Shown: positions 35,830 to 45,859 of the stretch, piece after piece | Layout: the number at the start of each line of letters is the position of its first letter | How positions within the stretch are numbered: position 1 is the first letter of the stretch | Origin: JBCDGZ01 sp038750655 | Lineage (GTDB): Bacteria; Bacteroidota; Bacteroidia; Chitinophagales; Saprospiraceae | Reading direction: 5' to 3' | Assembly: GCA_038750655.1 (NCBI GenBank) | Contig: JBCDGZ010000009.1 | Location: 22,078 to 86,077 of the forward strand | Length of the DNA stretch: 64,000 nt | Position numbers and translations under genes: made by a program | Notes under the pieces: model-generated | Databases searched by the model: none | What the model saw: only the letters and a program-made list of their open reading frames with translations | Told to the model about the DNA's origin: nothing

Positions 35830-38800
35830 ATGACGCTTATGAAAAACATCATACAATTGTTCGTTTTTTTACTATTTAGTTCTACGCTGTGGGCCCAGGC
35901 TGATAGGGTTACCGTAGTTGACGAAGGCGAGGGGCTAAAACTCGTGGTCAACGGTAAAGATTTTATGGTCAATGGTATGAACTGGGATTACTTTCCTGTT
36001 GGTACCAATTTTAACTACAGTTTGTGGAAACAGTCAGATGATGTTATTCGAGCCGCCCTGGACAAAGAGATGTCTTTGCTCAAAAACATGGGAGTCAATA
36101 CGGTTCGACAGTACACGGGGGTTCCAGCCAAGTGGATCACCTACATTTACGAAAAGTATGGTATCTACACGATGCTTAACCACTCTTTTGGTCGTTATGG
36201 CCTAACGCTGAACGGTGCCTGGGTAGCGAATACGGAATATGCCGATCCTCTTACCCGCGATTTACTGCTTAGAGAGGTCAGAGAAATGACCAAAGAGTAC
36301 AGTAACACACCGGGCCTACTGCTGTATCTGCTCGGTAATGAAAACAACTACGGCCTCTTTTGGGAGGGTGCAGAGACGGAAGATATTCCGATAGAAGATC
36401 GGAAGTCAACCGTCCGGGCCCGAGCGATGTACAAGCTTTTTAATGAGGCGGCAGTAGAGATGAAGGGAATTGATCGCTCGCATCCAGTGGCCATTTGTAA
36501 TGGTGATTTGTTGTTTTTGGACATCATTGCTCAAGAATGCCAGGCTTTCGACATTTTCGGAACTAATATGTACCGGGGGGTCTCTTTTGGTGATGCTTTT
36601 CAAAAGGTAAGACTGGAATACGATAAGCCCATCTTATTTACGGAATTCGGTGGGGATGCCTTCAATGCCGTTGAGAACCAGGAAGATCAATTCTCTCAAG
36701 CCCACTATATGGTCGGCAACTGGAAGGAGATTTATCAAAATGCCGCTGGTCTGGGCCAAGCAGGTAACTCTATCGGTGGTTTTACTTTCCAATTCAGTGA
36801 TGGCTGGTGGAAGTATGGCCAAACCAAGAACCTCAGTGTCCACGATAATAATGCGTCTTGGGCTAACGGTGGTTACATGAGTGACTTTGTGGAAGGCGAG
36901 AATAACATGAATGAAGAGTGGTTTGGAGTTTGTGCCAAAGGGCCGACCAACCAGCGAGGTCTCTACGATCTTTACCCTCGTGCGGCTTACTACGCATTGA
37001 AAGAGGCGCACCAGCTGAATCCTTACGCGGACGGCGTTACTACTGCTTCCATCGAAACCTATTTTAACAGCATTCAGCTCATGGATGCCGTTATTAAAGC
37101 TAGAGGCGATAAGGCTGCGCTGATTGGTGAGGAGACCAAAAAGGTACGCGTTAGCCAGGCTCGCGCCGATTTTTCGACCTTCCACACAGGTGGAGAGCGG
37201 ATTTCTACGCCAGAAAACGACAATCCAGAGGAATTCGAGTTTCCTAACAGACAGGGGTTTGACCATATGCAGTCCTATTTTGTAGGAATTGAGGCGAGAC
37301 CCTCGGAGAGCATGCGGGCTAATATTTCCTTCAACTTCTTGGGCAATGTTGCTCAGACCCCTATCAACGAAATATTCTACGAAAATAGAGGACGCCCCCG
37401 CATCATCCAAACCGATCAAGGAGAGCTGACCCTGGGCGATGTCAATCGCTTCCAGGTCTACCAGGCCGACTTCACTTGGAACCACAAGTATTTTGACCTT
37501 ACCGGCTTCTATCGGACGGGGCACTACCACTGGGGCTACGAGGGAGACTTCTTTGGCTTATACCCCGAAGCGAACTATGGACCCAATATTGACATTTATA
37601 ATGGTAACGCACCTTTTGGTTTTGAAATGGATTTCAAGAAGGAGTTAAAAGGTTTGACCGTTGCTTTTGGCCCGGAATTATGGTGGGCGGCCAACCCCGC
37701 CGTCTTGGTGAAATACAGCCGCAAGATCGGTAAGTTCAATGTAACGGGTATTTATCACGAAGACATCGACGAGCAGGCTCCAGCGGTGAGTTCTATTGCG
37801 GTACCGCAGCTGCTGAACCGCCGGGCAACGCTTCACATCGGCAGAACCTTCGGTGGCTTGAAAGTAGACATCGGTGGTATCTGGTCGGGTGATCCACGTG
37901 TTGGAGAGACCTTCCAATTGGTAGAAGAGGTCAACGGAGAGCAGCAGGTTATGCAGGATCAAATTAATGCAGAAGATACCTGGGGGGGTAAGCTGAAGCT
38001 GACTTACGCGGCTGGCCCGATACAGTGGTATGCTCAGGGTGCTGCGATGGGCGTTGTGGCGCTCGGTGGCGCGGACAATACTAGAACCTTGACTGGCTGG
38101 CGCCTTAAGGATAGCGGAAGTGGTAACCAGTTCAATTTCTTGAGTGGTTTCACCTTCGGTATCGGTAACTTCCAGATTGCACCGAACTTCCTCTGGCAAA
38201 GACCGGTAATCGATCCGATGCCGGGCGACCTCCAAGCTCCGGGTAGATCCAGAAATATCCTGGATGATCCATTTGCGGTAAGAGGCAACAGAGAGACCGT
38301 GGCTGGAGAAATCCTGTTCACCTTCGACCCTACGCCTGGCACCTGGATGTACGAGTGGGATAATGATATGGCGGAGGACGCTCCACTGGCTGTAAGTGCT
38401 GGTTTTGTCTACCGCCACCTTCCAACGACGATGGACGCCGCGATTGGTATCCTGGCTGACGGTCGTACAATTTTTGCCTTCCCTGGTGCCGCCCCAGCGC
38501 AGGACTTGTGGGAAGCATACGCTCGCATCGTCTCCAAGGTGAGTCCTGAATTTGGCTTTATTTCTAACCTCTACGGTGGAAATGCGCAGGCCAGAGGTAG
38601 TGATGAGCGTTTGATTTATCGCTACGGTGGTGATTTGAGAATGATATACAAGAACTTCAAGATTACATCAATGGTACAGGTAGACGACTGGGGACCTTTC
38701 GATTATCACCGCGATTTTAACCTCACGTATCCGCTGCAATTGATGCTGGACGTATCAACGACTTTAGGTAAGCCAAAATGGTTCAATATGCCGGATTCTC

Positions 38801-38973
38801 GCTTAGGAGTACGCTACACCTGGCGTTCACTGGATCGGTTCTCTCCTCGTTACTGCCCAACACGTTCGATTGATGCAGCCGGTGAGTTTATCTGTGATCC
38901 AGAGGCAATAGGATTCGACAATGGTATAGAATGGGAATTCAGAACTTATTTTCAAATTAATATTGGCAATTAA
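35830..38973 (+). CDS. Clan GH-A glycosidase fused to a probable outer-membrane beta-barrel
   Basis: This 1047-aa exported protein (signal peptide ending LWAQ; an internal ATG at 35839 is an equally good start) has an N-terminal TIM-barrel of about residues 40-400. Glutamates at the clan-A positions are E171 in LGNENNYG (acid/base) and E272 in LFTEFGGDAF (nucleophile). The barrel resembles GH2 catalytic domains and also GH72-like glucan-modifying enzymes (GVNTVRQYTGVP). From about 480 to the end the text becomes that of an amphipathic beta-barrel, with alternating aromatic/polar strands and short turns (VDIGGIWSGDPRVGETFQLV; NITFHP-like turns; final EWEFRTYFQINIGN), suggesting an outer-membrane porin-like half. 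It is the first gene of the operon, 21 bp before the binding lipoprotein. The barrel is inferred from sequence pattern only. Confidence 0.65.
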   Translation: MTLMKNIIQLFVFLLFSSTLWAQADRVTVVDEGEGLKLVVNGKDFMVNGMNWDYFPVGTNFNYSLWKQSDDVIRAALDKEMSLLKNMGVNTVRQYTGVPAKWITYIYEKYGIYTMLNHSFGRYGLTLNGAWVANTEYADPLTRDLLLREVREMTKEYSNTPGLLLYLLGNENNYGLFWEGAETEDIPIEDRKSTVRARAMYKLFNEAAVEMKGIDRSHPVAICNGDLLFLDIIAQECQAFDIFGTNMYRGVSFGDAFQKVRLEYDKPILFTEFGGDAFNAVENQEDQFSQAHYMVGNWKEIYQNAAGLGQAGNSIGGFTFQFSDGWWKYGQTKNLSVHDNNASWANGGYMSDFVEGENNMNEEWFGVCAKGPTNQRGLYDLYPRAAYYALKEAHQLNPYADGVTTASIETYFNSIQLMDAVIKARGDKAALIGEETKKVRVSQARADFSTFHTGGERISTPENDNPEEFEFPNRQGFDHMQSYFVGIEARPSESMRANISFNFLGNVAQTPINEIFYENRGRPRIIQTDQGELTLGDVNRFQVYQADFTWNHKYFDLTGFYRTGHYHWGYEGDFFGLYPEANYGPNIDIYNGNAPFGFEMDFKKELKGLTVAFGPELWWAANPAVLVKYSRKIGKFNVTGIYHEDIDEQAPAVSSIAVPQLLNRRATLHIGRTFGGLKVDIGGIWSGDPRVGETFQLVEEVNGEQQVMQDQINAEDTWGGKLKLTYAAGPIQWYAQGAAMGVVALGGADNTRTLTGWRLKDSGSGNQFNFLSGFTFGIGNFQIAPNFLWQRPVIDPMPGDLQAPGRSRNILDDPFAVRGNRETVAGEILFTFDPTPGTWMYEWDNDMAEDAPLAVSAGFVYRHLPTTMDAAIGILADGRTIFAFPGAAPAQDLWEAYARIVSKVSPEFGFISNLYGGNAQARGSDERLIYRYGGDLRMIYKNFKITSMVQVDDWGPFDYHRDFNLTYPLQLMLDVSTTLGKPKWFNMPDSRLGVRYTWRSLDRFSPRYCPTRSIDAAGEFICDPEAIGFDNGIEWEFRTYFQINIGN

Positions 38974-38994
38974 TAAATTTATTAAGCTAGACTC

Positions 38995-41826
38995 ATGACA
39001 AAAAGAAATCATAATTTTTCAGCAATCGCCCTCCTCATTACCGCATTAACGTTGATCGTAGCGGTAGGATGTAGAAGGGACTTTGAGGAACTCGAGCCAG
39101 CAGATTTCCCCCAAAATCCATTAATCTTTATTGACGGGTTCAGCGAGGGCCTGGAATATGCGGCCTTCGGTAGCTCAAAAGTGACAGCTTTCGAAGTAGA
39201 CGAAGATATTTCCTACAAAGGCAATGCTTCGATGCGGTTTGAAGTACCCGATGCGGGCGACCCTGCGGGCGCCTTCGCCGGTGGTGTCTTCTTCACCGAA
39301 GTTGGACGTGACCTCACAGAATACGACGCCCTAACCTTTTGGGCCAGAGCTTCTAAAGCTGCTACCATTGACCGGATTGGTTTTGGTAATGACCTCGATC
39401 AGTCCGTTTACGAAACCTTTATCAATGGTATCGATGTAAATACCAACTGGAAAAAGTACATTGTTCCTATTCCCGATGCTTCTAAGTTGACGCAAGAAAG
39501 AGGGATGCTCTACTATGTTGAAGGACCAGAAGATGGAAAGGGCTATACTTTCTGGATTGACGAAGTACAGTATGAAAAACTGGGGACCATCGCCCATTCC
39601 AAGCCTTCTATCTTAGAACAGCAAGATCAAACCGTCACCGCAGAAACAGGGGATGATTTACCCATCGGTGGTACATTCGCCTTCTTTAATCTGCCAACGG
39701 GTATAGATCAGCGCGTCGAAATGGCTCCTTCCTACTTTGATTATACCTCTTCCTCGACTTCTGTAGCGTCTGTAAGTGCTGCGGGTATTGTTTCCGTGAT
39801 TGATTCCGGGACTACTACTGTCACTGCGACCTTGGCCGGTACAGATGCTCTGGGTTCTTTGACTATTCAGGCATCAGGAGCGGCTCTTGTTCCTGTGACT
39901 CCTGCTCCTACCCCAACCCAAAGTCAGGACAGCGTAATCTCCCTATACAGCAATGCCTACACCGATGTGACCGTCGACACCTGGAATACACGCTGGCAAG
40001 GGTCTACAGCCGATAATTTTGATATTCAGATTGATGGCGATGATGTCCGTCAATACAAGAAACTCAACTTTGTAGGTATTGAGTTTACCTCCCAAACCAT
40101 CAATGCCTCGCAGATGACCCACTTCCATATGGATGTCTGGACGCCTGATCCTACTGCTTTGCCGGCAGAATTCAAGGTCTTGTTGGTTGACTTTGGTGCC
40201 AATAATGTTTTTGAGGGAGGCGACGATTCTTCGCACGAGATGACCTTTACCAGTCCTACGATAACGACCGAATCCTGGTTTAGCATTGATGTACCGCTGT
40301 CTAGCTTCAGCGGCCTGGTCAACAGATCCAACTTGGCTCAATTGGTCCTCTCCGGTACCTTACCGAATGTATTCATCGATAATGTTTACTTCTACAAGAG
40401 TGGCAGTGTCGTGGGCGGTGCTACTCCAGCCGCCGCTGCTCCAACACCGACTCGCAACGCCGCTGATGTCATTTCCGTCTTTAGTGATGCTTACAGCGAT
40501 GTGGCTGGCACCGATTTCAACCCCGACTGGGGGCAAGAAACCGTGGTTTCTGAAGTCGCCATTGATGGCAACAATACCTTGCTCTACTCTGGTCTGAATT
40601 TCCAAGGTACACAGCTGGATGGCAGCCTGGATGTTTCTTCTATGACGCATCTGCACCTCGATTTCTGGACCGCTAATTCGAATATGCTCAATGTATTTTT
40701 GATCAGCACTGGGCCAACCGAGACGCCTGTGGCACTGAATGTGCCGACGAGTGGCTGGGGTAGTATAGACATTCCATTGTCCAACTTCGCCCCCGTCGAT
40801 CCGACCGATTTGATTCAGTTCAAGTTTGATGGTAATGGTGATATTTACCTCGATAATATCTACTTCTACAAGGAAGACAATACCGGAGGAGGAAATGAGC
40901 CCACCGTGGCTGCACCAACGCCAATGCGTGCCGCGGGCGACGTTATCTCCATCTTCAGCGATGCCTACATGAACCTCGACGGTTCTAACCTCAACCCCGA
41001 CTGGGGCCAGGGTACTGTAGTGACTGAAGTTTCCGTAGGCGGCAATAATACCTTGCTCTACACTGGTCTGAATTTTCAGGGCCTTGAACTGGCAAGCAGC
41101 ACCGATATTACGAGTATGACCCACCTGCACCTCGACGTGTGGACGGCCAACTCTGATATGCTCAATACCTTCCTGATCAGCACCGGGCCGATAGAGACGC
41201 CTTTTGCCTTGACCGTTCCAACATCAGGCTGGTCCAGCGTCGATATTCCACTCACCAACTTCGCTCCCGTCGACCTGGCGGATTTGATTCAGTTCAAGTT
41301 CGATGGTAATGGTGATATTTATCTGGACAATATTTATTTCTACAAGGAAGGCAATACCGGAGGCGGTGACGAGCCTACCGTCGGTGCACCGATGCCTGGC
41401 TACGATGCTGCCGATGTCATCGCTGTATTCAGCGACAGCTACCCCGGTATTGCGGGTACCAACCTGAATCCTGATTGGGGCCAGGCCACTGCGGTAAGTG
41501 AAGTGATGGTAGATGGCAACAACACCCTACTCTACGCTGGGCTGAACTACCAAGGTACGGAGCTGGGCGCTTCTCAGGATGTATCGAGCATGGGCTTCTT
41601 ACACCTTGACTTTTGGACGGCCAATTCTACAGAACTCCGGGTGTTTATCATCAGTACTGGCCCCGTGGAAACGCCTTACTCTTTGACAGTCCCCACATCG
41701 GGCAACTGGACGAGTATAGACATTCCGCTGTCCGAGTTCGATCCGGTTGATTTGAAGGATGTCTTCCAGCTGAAGGTTGAAGGTGATGGTGACATTTATC
41801 TAGATAATATTCTCTTTCGTAAATAA
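38995..41826 (+). CDS. Surface carbohydrate-binding lipoprotein with tandem CBM-like modules
   Basis: This 943-aa lipoprotein has the lipobox LIVAVGC at about residues 21-27. The first module (about 40-200) has jelly-roll text akin to CBM11-type domains (YDALTFWARASKAATIDRIG), followed by a BIG2-like Ig module (SSTSVASVSAAGIVSVIDSG). Four related C-terminal modules follow: a divergent one (~178 aa) and three nearly equal ones of 158 aa, each containing SMTHLHLDFWTAN and DIYLDNIYFYK. The layout fits a surface glycan-binding protein that captures polysaccharide for the GH16/GH30 enzymes. It is the second gene of the operon; its stop is 3 bp from the laminarinase start. No SusC or SusD homolog is present. 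Confidence 0.8.
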   Translation: MTKRNHNFSAIALLITALTLIVAVGCRRDFEELEPADFPQNPLIFIDGFSEGLEYAAFGSSKVTAFEVDEDISYKGNASMRFEVPDAGDPAGAFAGGVFFTEVGRDLTEYDALTFWARASKAATIDRIGFGNDLDQSVYETFINGIDVNTNWKKYIVPIPDASKLTQERGMLYYVEGPEDGKGYTFWIDEVQYEKLGTIAHSKPSILEQQDQTVTAETGDDLPIGGTFAFFNLPTGIDQRVEMAPSYFDYTSSSTSVASVSAAGIVSVIDSGTTTVTATLAGTDALGSLTIQASGAALVPVTPAPTPTQSQDSVISLYSNAYTDVTVDTWNTRWQGSTADNFDIQIDGDDVRQYKKLNFVGIEFTSQTINASQMTHFHMDVWTPDPTALPAEFKVLLVDFGANNVFEGGDDSSHEMTFTSPTITTESWFSIDVPLSSFSGLVNRSNLAQLVLSGTLPNVFIDNVYFYKSGSVVGGATPAAAAPTPTRNAADVISVFSDAYSDVAGTDFNPDWGQETVVSEVAIDGNNTLLYSGLNFQGTQLDGSLDVSSMTHLHLDFWTANSNMLNVFLISTGPTETPVALNVPTSGWGSIDIPLSNFAPVDPTDLIQFKFDGNGDIYLDNIYFYKEDNTGGGNEPTVAAPTPMRAAGDVISIFSDAYMNLDGSNLNPDWGQGTVVTEVSVGGNNTLLYTGLNFQGLELASSTDITSMTHLHLDVWTANSDMLNTFLISTGPIETPFALTVPTSGWSSVDIPLTNFAPVDLADLIQFKFDGNGDIYLDNIYFYKEGNTGGGDEPTVGAPMPGYDAADVIAVFSDSYPGIAGTNLNPDWGQATAVSEVMVDGNNTLLYAGLNYQGTELGASQDVSSMGFLHLDFWTANSTELRVFIISTGPVETPYSLTVPTSGNWTSIDIPLSEFDPVDLKDVFQLKVEGDGDIYLDNILFRK
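40441..41823 (+). repeat. Three in-frame 474 bp coding repeats
   Basis: The Pro codon of the module-start text AxPTP recurs at 40441, 40915 and 41389, spacings of exactly 474 bp (158 codons). The last copy is cut short by the stop codon. Inter-module linkers are Gly-Gly-Gly/Thr-Pro-Thr rich. Confidence 0.9.
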
Positions 41827-41829
41827 ATA

Positions 41830-42666
41830 ATGCTCAATAAAATGAAAATAATCAATTCGATTTTGGCAAAAAGTGCGCTGTTGTTGATTGCAGTACTCGG
41901 CTTCTGGAGCTGTGAGAACGACAATCAGATTGAGGAGCGCAGTTGGCAACTGGTTTGGGAGGATGAGTTTGATGGGCCAGCGGGCCAGTCGCCTGACTCA
42001 GCGAAGTGGACTTATGACATTGGTACAGATTGGGGGAACGCCCAGTTGGAGTTTGATACGGACCGTCCGGAGAACGTTTCTATGGATGGCGAAGGCAACC
42101 TGGCGATTATTGCCCGTCGGGAGAACTTTGGAGGCTCGGCCTTCACCTCGGCGCGCATCACGACGCAGAACCTCTTCGACCAGGCTTACGGTCGTTTTGA
42201 GGCCCGCATCAAGATGCCCTGGGGGCCTGGTATTTGGCCTGCTTTCTGGCTGTTGGGTTCTGATATTACGACGGTAGGCTGGCCACAGTGTGGCGAGATT
42301 GACATTATGGAGTACCGTGGTCAGGAGCCTAATATCATCCACGGTTCCGTTCACGGCCCGGGTTATTCTGGCGGCGAAGCCGTTACTAAAGCCTTTGCTT
42401 TCGAGCAGGGTCGTTTCGATACCAATTTCCATGTTTTTGCGGTGGAATGGGGCGAAGATTACATCGATTACTTCGTTGATGATGAGGTCTACTTCCGCGT
42501 ACGTCCTGGCGACGTAGATGGCGAGTGGGTGTACGATCATCCTTTCTACATCATCCTGAATGTAGCGGTGGGCGGTAATTATGTTGGCTTTCCAACCCCC
42601 CAAACACCCTTCCCTCAGACCATGCTAGTGGACTATGTGCGGGTATATAAGGAAGCTGGAAGCTAA
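41830..42666 (+). CDS. GH16 beta-1,3-glucanase (laminarinase-type) lipoprotein
   Basis: This 278-aa protein has a lipobox-like AVLGFWSC (Cys ~28); the ATG at 41842 is an alternative start. The domain opens with LVWEDEFDGPAGQSPDSAKW and WGNAQLEF, as in bacterial laminarinases. The catalytic motif is GEIDIMEYRG, with nucleophile E156 and acid/base E161 in this numbering. The text GRFEARIKMPWGPGIWPAFW is diagnostic. It hydrolyses beta-1,3 (or mixed) glucans such as laminarin, probably at the cell surface. It follows the binding lipoprotein with 3 bp and precedes the GH30 gene after a 205 bp gap containing a stem-loop. Confidence 0.92.
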   Translation: MLNKMKIINSILAKSALLLIAVLGFWSCENDNQIEERSWQLVWEDEFDGPAGQSPDSAKWTYDIGTDWGNAQLEFDTDRPENVSMDGEGNLAIIARRENFGGSAFTSARITTQNLFDQAYGRFEARIKMPWGPGIWPAFWLLGSDITTVGWPQCGEIDIMEYRGQEPNIIHGSVHGPGYSGGEAVTKAFAFEQGRFDTNFHVFAVEWGEDYIDYFVDDEVYFRVRPGDVDGEWVYDHPFYIILNVAVGGNYVGFPTPQTPFPQTMLVDYVRVYKEAGS

Positions 42667-42748
42667 TCCGTTCATCCGCTTCGAGCTGCCTGTCCAACCC
42701 AGGGTAATTAATTTGAAGTTTTTTACTTAAGCAACCAAATAGTGTAAA

Positions 42749-42779
42749 GGAAAAGATGTCACTTTCGGCATTCTTTTCC
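42749..42779 (+). promoter_or_regulatory. Intercistronic stem-loop between GH16 and GH30 genes
   Basis: Perfect 8-bp inverted repeat GGAAAAGA (42749-42756) / TCTTTTCC (42772-42779), extendable by ATG/CAT with one bulge. There is no T-run directly after it, so an mRNA processing or partial-termination element is more likely than a terminator. Confidence 0.5.
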
Positions 42780-42871
42780 TGCACACGCTTATGCCTAAGC
42801 ACTCAATTCTTAAATAATACTCCTTGACAAAACGCCTATCTACCTTGTCGAAGGGGGGTAAATTTTTCAAA

Positions 42872-44371
42872 ATGAGGACAAACACAACCAACCTTTTCAT
42901 ATTAACCTTATTGCTTATGCTCAGCGCCTGCACCTCTGTCGACCCACTAGAAGTCGAGGTTTACGAAACTTCTGCTAACGGCCATCAGCTCCAAAAAGTC
43001 GTTGATTTCTCTGCTGGAGAGCAGCCGGTGCGTTTAAATATTATACCAGACAAAACTTTTCAAACCATCACGGGCTTTGGAGGCTCCTTTACAGAAGCCT
43101 CCGCCAGCCTGTTGAACAGACTGAGCAAGCCCAATCGCGAAAAAATCCTCAATGCTTATTTTGGCGAGAGCGGGGCCAACTACTCGCTCACCCGTACGCA
43201 CATGAACTCTTGCGACTTTTCTTTGTCCAACTACTCTTATGCTCCACTGGAGGACGACAAGGAGCTGACCAGCTTTACCATAGACGAAGATCGCGACGAT
43301 CTCATCCCGATGATCAAGGAGGCTATGGCAATTTCTAAAGATGGCTTCAAAATTCTCTCTTCTCCTTGGACCGCTCCCCCTTGGATGAAAGACAACAAGG
43401 ACTGGCGCGGTGGTAAATTACTGCCGGAATACTACGACAGCTGGGCCTTATTTTTTTCTAAATACCTGGAAGCTTACAAAGCCGAAGGGATCGACATCTG
43501 GGGTTTTACGGTAGAGAATGAGCCACTGGGCAATAACAACAACTGGGAAAGTATGCACTACACACCAGAAGAGATGACGGAATTTGTCAAAAATCACCTT
43601 GGCCCTCAGCTGGAAAAAGACGGACACGATGTAGTGGTACTGGGCTACGATCAGAATCGCGGGGAGGAATTAAAGGAATGGGTAGATGCCATGTACAAGG
43701 ATGAAGCTTCGGCGAAGTACTTTGATGGTACGGCCGTACACTGGTATGCCAGCACTTTCGATTGGTTTCCCAAATCTCTGCAATATGCTCACGATGCCGC
43801 ACCAGATAAATACTTGATTCAGTCCGAAGCCTGCGTTGATGCAGAAGTCCCTAAGTGGCAAGAAGATGCCTGGTACTGGTCGAAAGAGGCGACCGATTGG
43901 GGCTGGGATTGGGCGCCCGAGCACGAGAAAAAAATGCATCCCAAGTACGTTCCCGTCTATCGCTACGCACGCGATATTATTGGCTGTTTGAATAATTGGG
44001 TAGATGGTTGGGTAGACTGGAATATGGTGCTGGATCGCCAAGGTGGCCCTAACTGGTTTAAGAACTGGTGTGTCGCTCCCGTCATCGTCGATCCGGACCA
44101 AGATGAAATATATTTCACCCCACTTTACTATACCCTCAGTCATTTCAGCAAGTACATCCGTCCCGGAGCCAAAAGAATCGATTTCGAATTATCCGACGAA
44201 GAACTGATGGCTACAGCCGCACAAAACCCCGATGGTTCGATCAGCGTAGTTGTTCTCAATCAGGGAACGGCTGCCAAGGACATTGCGCTATCACTAAACG
44301 AAAAATCAACCGCTATCACTATCAATCCACAAGCCATTCAGACCATCATTATTCCACAATCAGTAAAATAA
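42872..44371 (+). CDS. GH30 beta-glucosidase/glucanase lipoprotein
   Basis: The start at 42872 (MRTNTTNLFILTLLLMLSAC) is preferred over 42824: it gives a lipobox LSAC and is preceded by AAGGGGGG 13 bases upstream. The 499-aa protein carries the GH30 marks ITGFGGSFTEASA, acid/base E217 in VENEPLG and nucleophile E319 in IQSEACV, then WVDWNMVLD and the C-terminal beta-sandwich. GH30 enzymes of such loci remove beta-1,6 or beta-1,3 glucosyl units from laminarin. It heads a second transcript segment with the MFS transporter 34 bp downstream. Confidence 0.92.
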   Translation: MRTNTTNLFILTLLLMLSACTSVDPLEVEVYETSANGHQLQKVVDFSAGEQPVRLNIIPDKTFQTITGFGGSFTEASASLLNRLSKPNREKILNAYFGESGANYSLTRTHMNSCDFSLSNYSYAPLEDDKELTSFTIDEDRDDLIPMIKEAMAISKDGFKILSSPWTAPPWMKDNKDWRGGKLLPEYYDSWALFFSKYLEAYKAEGIDIWGFTVENEPLGNNNNWESMHYTPEEMTEFVKNHLGPQLEKDGHDVVVLGYDQNRGEELKEWVDAMYKDEASAKYFDGTAVHWYASTFDWFPKSLQYAHDAAPDKYLIQSEACVDAEVPKWQEDAWYWSKEATDWGWDWAPEHEKKMHPKYVPVYRYARDIIGCLNNWVDGWVDWNMVLDRQGGPNWFKNWCVAPVIVDPDQDEIYFTPLYYTLSHFSKYIRPGAKRIDFELSDEELMATAAQNPDGSISVVVLNQGTAAKDIALSLNEKSTAITINPQAIQTIIIPQSVK

Positions 44372-44405
44372 CGCAGCCCTTTTACGCTAAATAAAACGCT
44401 ATACT

Positions 44406-45836
44406 ATGACTCAACACAAAACGAAAGCTAAAGATATTGTACCCTTTGGGCAAAAGGCTGCCTTCGGCGCCGGCCACCTGGTCAATAACCTGCTCCCCGG
44501 CGCACTTGGCATCTTCATGTTCTTCTTGCTGACCGCCTTTGGCATGGACCCCTTTTTGGCAGGTTTACTGGGAGGCTTACCCCGGCTGTTTGATGCCCTG
44601 ACCGACCCAGTCATGGGATTTATATCTGACAATACCAGCTCCAAATATGGCCGCAGACGACCCTACATTTTTGTTGGGGCCATCCTGAGCGGGGTCTTAT
44701 TCGCTGTGCTGTGGCAACTCGATGAAAACAACAGTCAAACTTATAACTTCTGGTATTTCTTGCTCATCTCTCTGGTCTATCTAATTGGCAATACCATCTT
44801 TTCTACCCCGCTGATTGGATTAGGATATGAAATGACCTCCGACTATAATGAACGTACACGCTTAATGGGTTTCTCGCAAATCGTTGGGCAGGTCGCCTGG
44901 ATGATTGTCCCTTGGTTTTGGGTCCTCATTGCCAATAAGGACTTATTTGAAACCCAGGCTGTTGGTGTTCGGCAGCTTTCGATCATTGTAGGTGGCCTCT
45001 GTATTATCCTGGGTATATTACCCGCCATTTTTTGTCGAGGTATGGATTCTAGCAATATGGCTAATCGTAAAGAAATATCGCTCAGTACGATGTTTTCCAA
45101 TCTAAGTGATCTTTTCCAGGGTATCAAGGAAGTTGCTAAAAACAAGCCCTTCATGAAGCTCTGTGGTGCGACATTCTTGGTTTTCAACGGCTTTCAGATG
45201 GTCGCTTCCTTCAGCTTCTTCATCATCGTTTTTTATATGTTCAATGGTGATTACGAAATGGCAGGGAATTGGCCCGCCTGGTTTTCCACTGTTACTGCTT
45301 TTGCTACTGCGTTTTTGGTCATCCCTATTATTACGTGGATGTCCAATACATGGGGAAAGCGCAAGGCTTTCATCGTTTCAACAGCGATTTCTATTGTAGG
45401 TTACATCCTGAAATGGTGGGGCTTTGATCCAGGAAATCCCTGGCTGATCTTCATGCCTGTTCCGATGATGGCCTTCGGCCTCGGAGGCTTATTTACCCTT
45501 ATGATGAGTATGACAGCTGATGTCTGTGATCTGGACGAATTAGAAAATGGTATGCCGCGAAAAGAAGGAACCTTCGGTGCCATTTACTGGTGGATGGTCA
45601 AATTGGGTCAAGCCATTGCCTTGGTCCTGGGAGGACTGGTATTAAAGCTGGTTGGCTTCGATCAAAGTGCAACGGTACAAGCAGCGGATACCATGATGAA
45701 TCTACGCATTGCCGACATTGTAATTCCAGCGTTGACCGCCGGGCTAGCCATTTTGGTGATGTGGAACTACAGCTTAAATGAAGAAAGGGCCCGAGAGATC
45801 AAAGCGGAGCTGGTGGAGCGCCGAGGAGAATTGTAA
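44406..45836 (+). CDS. GPH/MFS-type sugar transporter
   Basis: This 476-aa membrane protein has about 12 hydrophobic helices. The signature DPVMGFISDNTSSKYGRRRP at residues ~62-81 is that of glycoside-pentoside-hexuronide transporters, with a second motif DLDELENGMPRKEGTF in the C-terminal half. It should carry oligosaccharides or glucose across the inner membrane with H+ or Na+. It lies between GH30 and a cytoplasmic GH17, which makes import of beta-glucan oligosaccharides the best guess. In Bacteroidetes glucan loci, an MFS transporter of this kind is common. Confidence 0.88.
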   Translation: MTQHKTKAKDIVPFGQKAAFGAGHLVNNLLPGALGIFMFFLLTAFGMDPFLAGLLGGLPRLFDALTDPVMGFISDNTSSKYGRRRPYIFVGAILSGVLFAVLWQLDENNSQTYNFWYFLLISLVYLIGNTIFSTPLIGLGYEMTSDYNERTRLMGFSQIVGQVAWMIVPWFWVLIANKDLFETQAVGVRQLSIIVGGLCIILGILPAIFCRGMDSSNMANRKEISLSTMFSNLSDLFQGIKEVAKNKPFMKLCGATFLVFNGFQMVASFSFFIIVFYMFNGDYEMAGNWPAWFSTVTAFATAFLVIPIITWMSNTWGKRKAFIVSTAISIVGYILKWWGFDPGNPWLIFMPVPMMAFGLGGLFTLMMSMTADVCDLDELENGMPRKEGTFGAIYWWMVKLGQAIALVLGGLVLKLVGFDQSATVQAADTMMNLRIADIVIPALTAGLAILVMWNYSLNEERAREIKAELVERRGEL

Positions 45837-45859
45837 ACCAACATAAATAGAACTTAAGA

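Noticed and set aside
36634..37530. 298-aa minus-strand frame opposite the glycosidase-barrel gene
   Set aside because: Antisense shadow of a gene with clear catalytic motifs.
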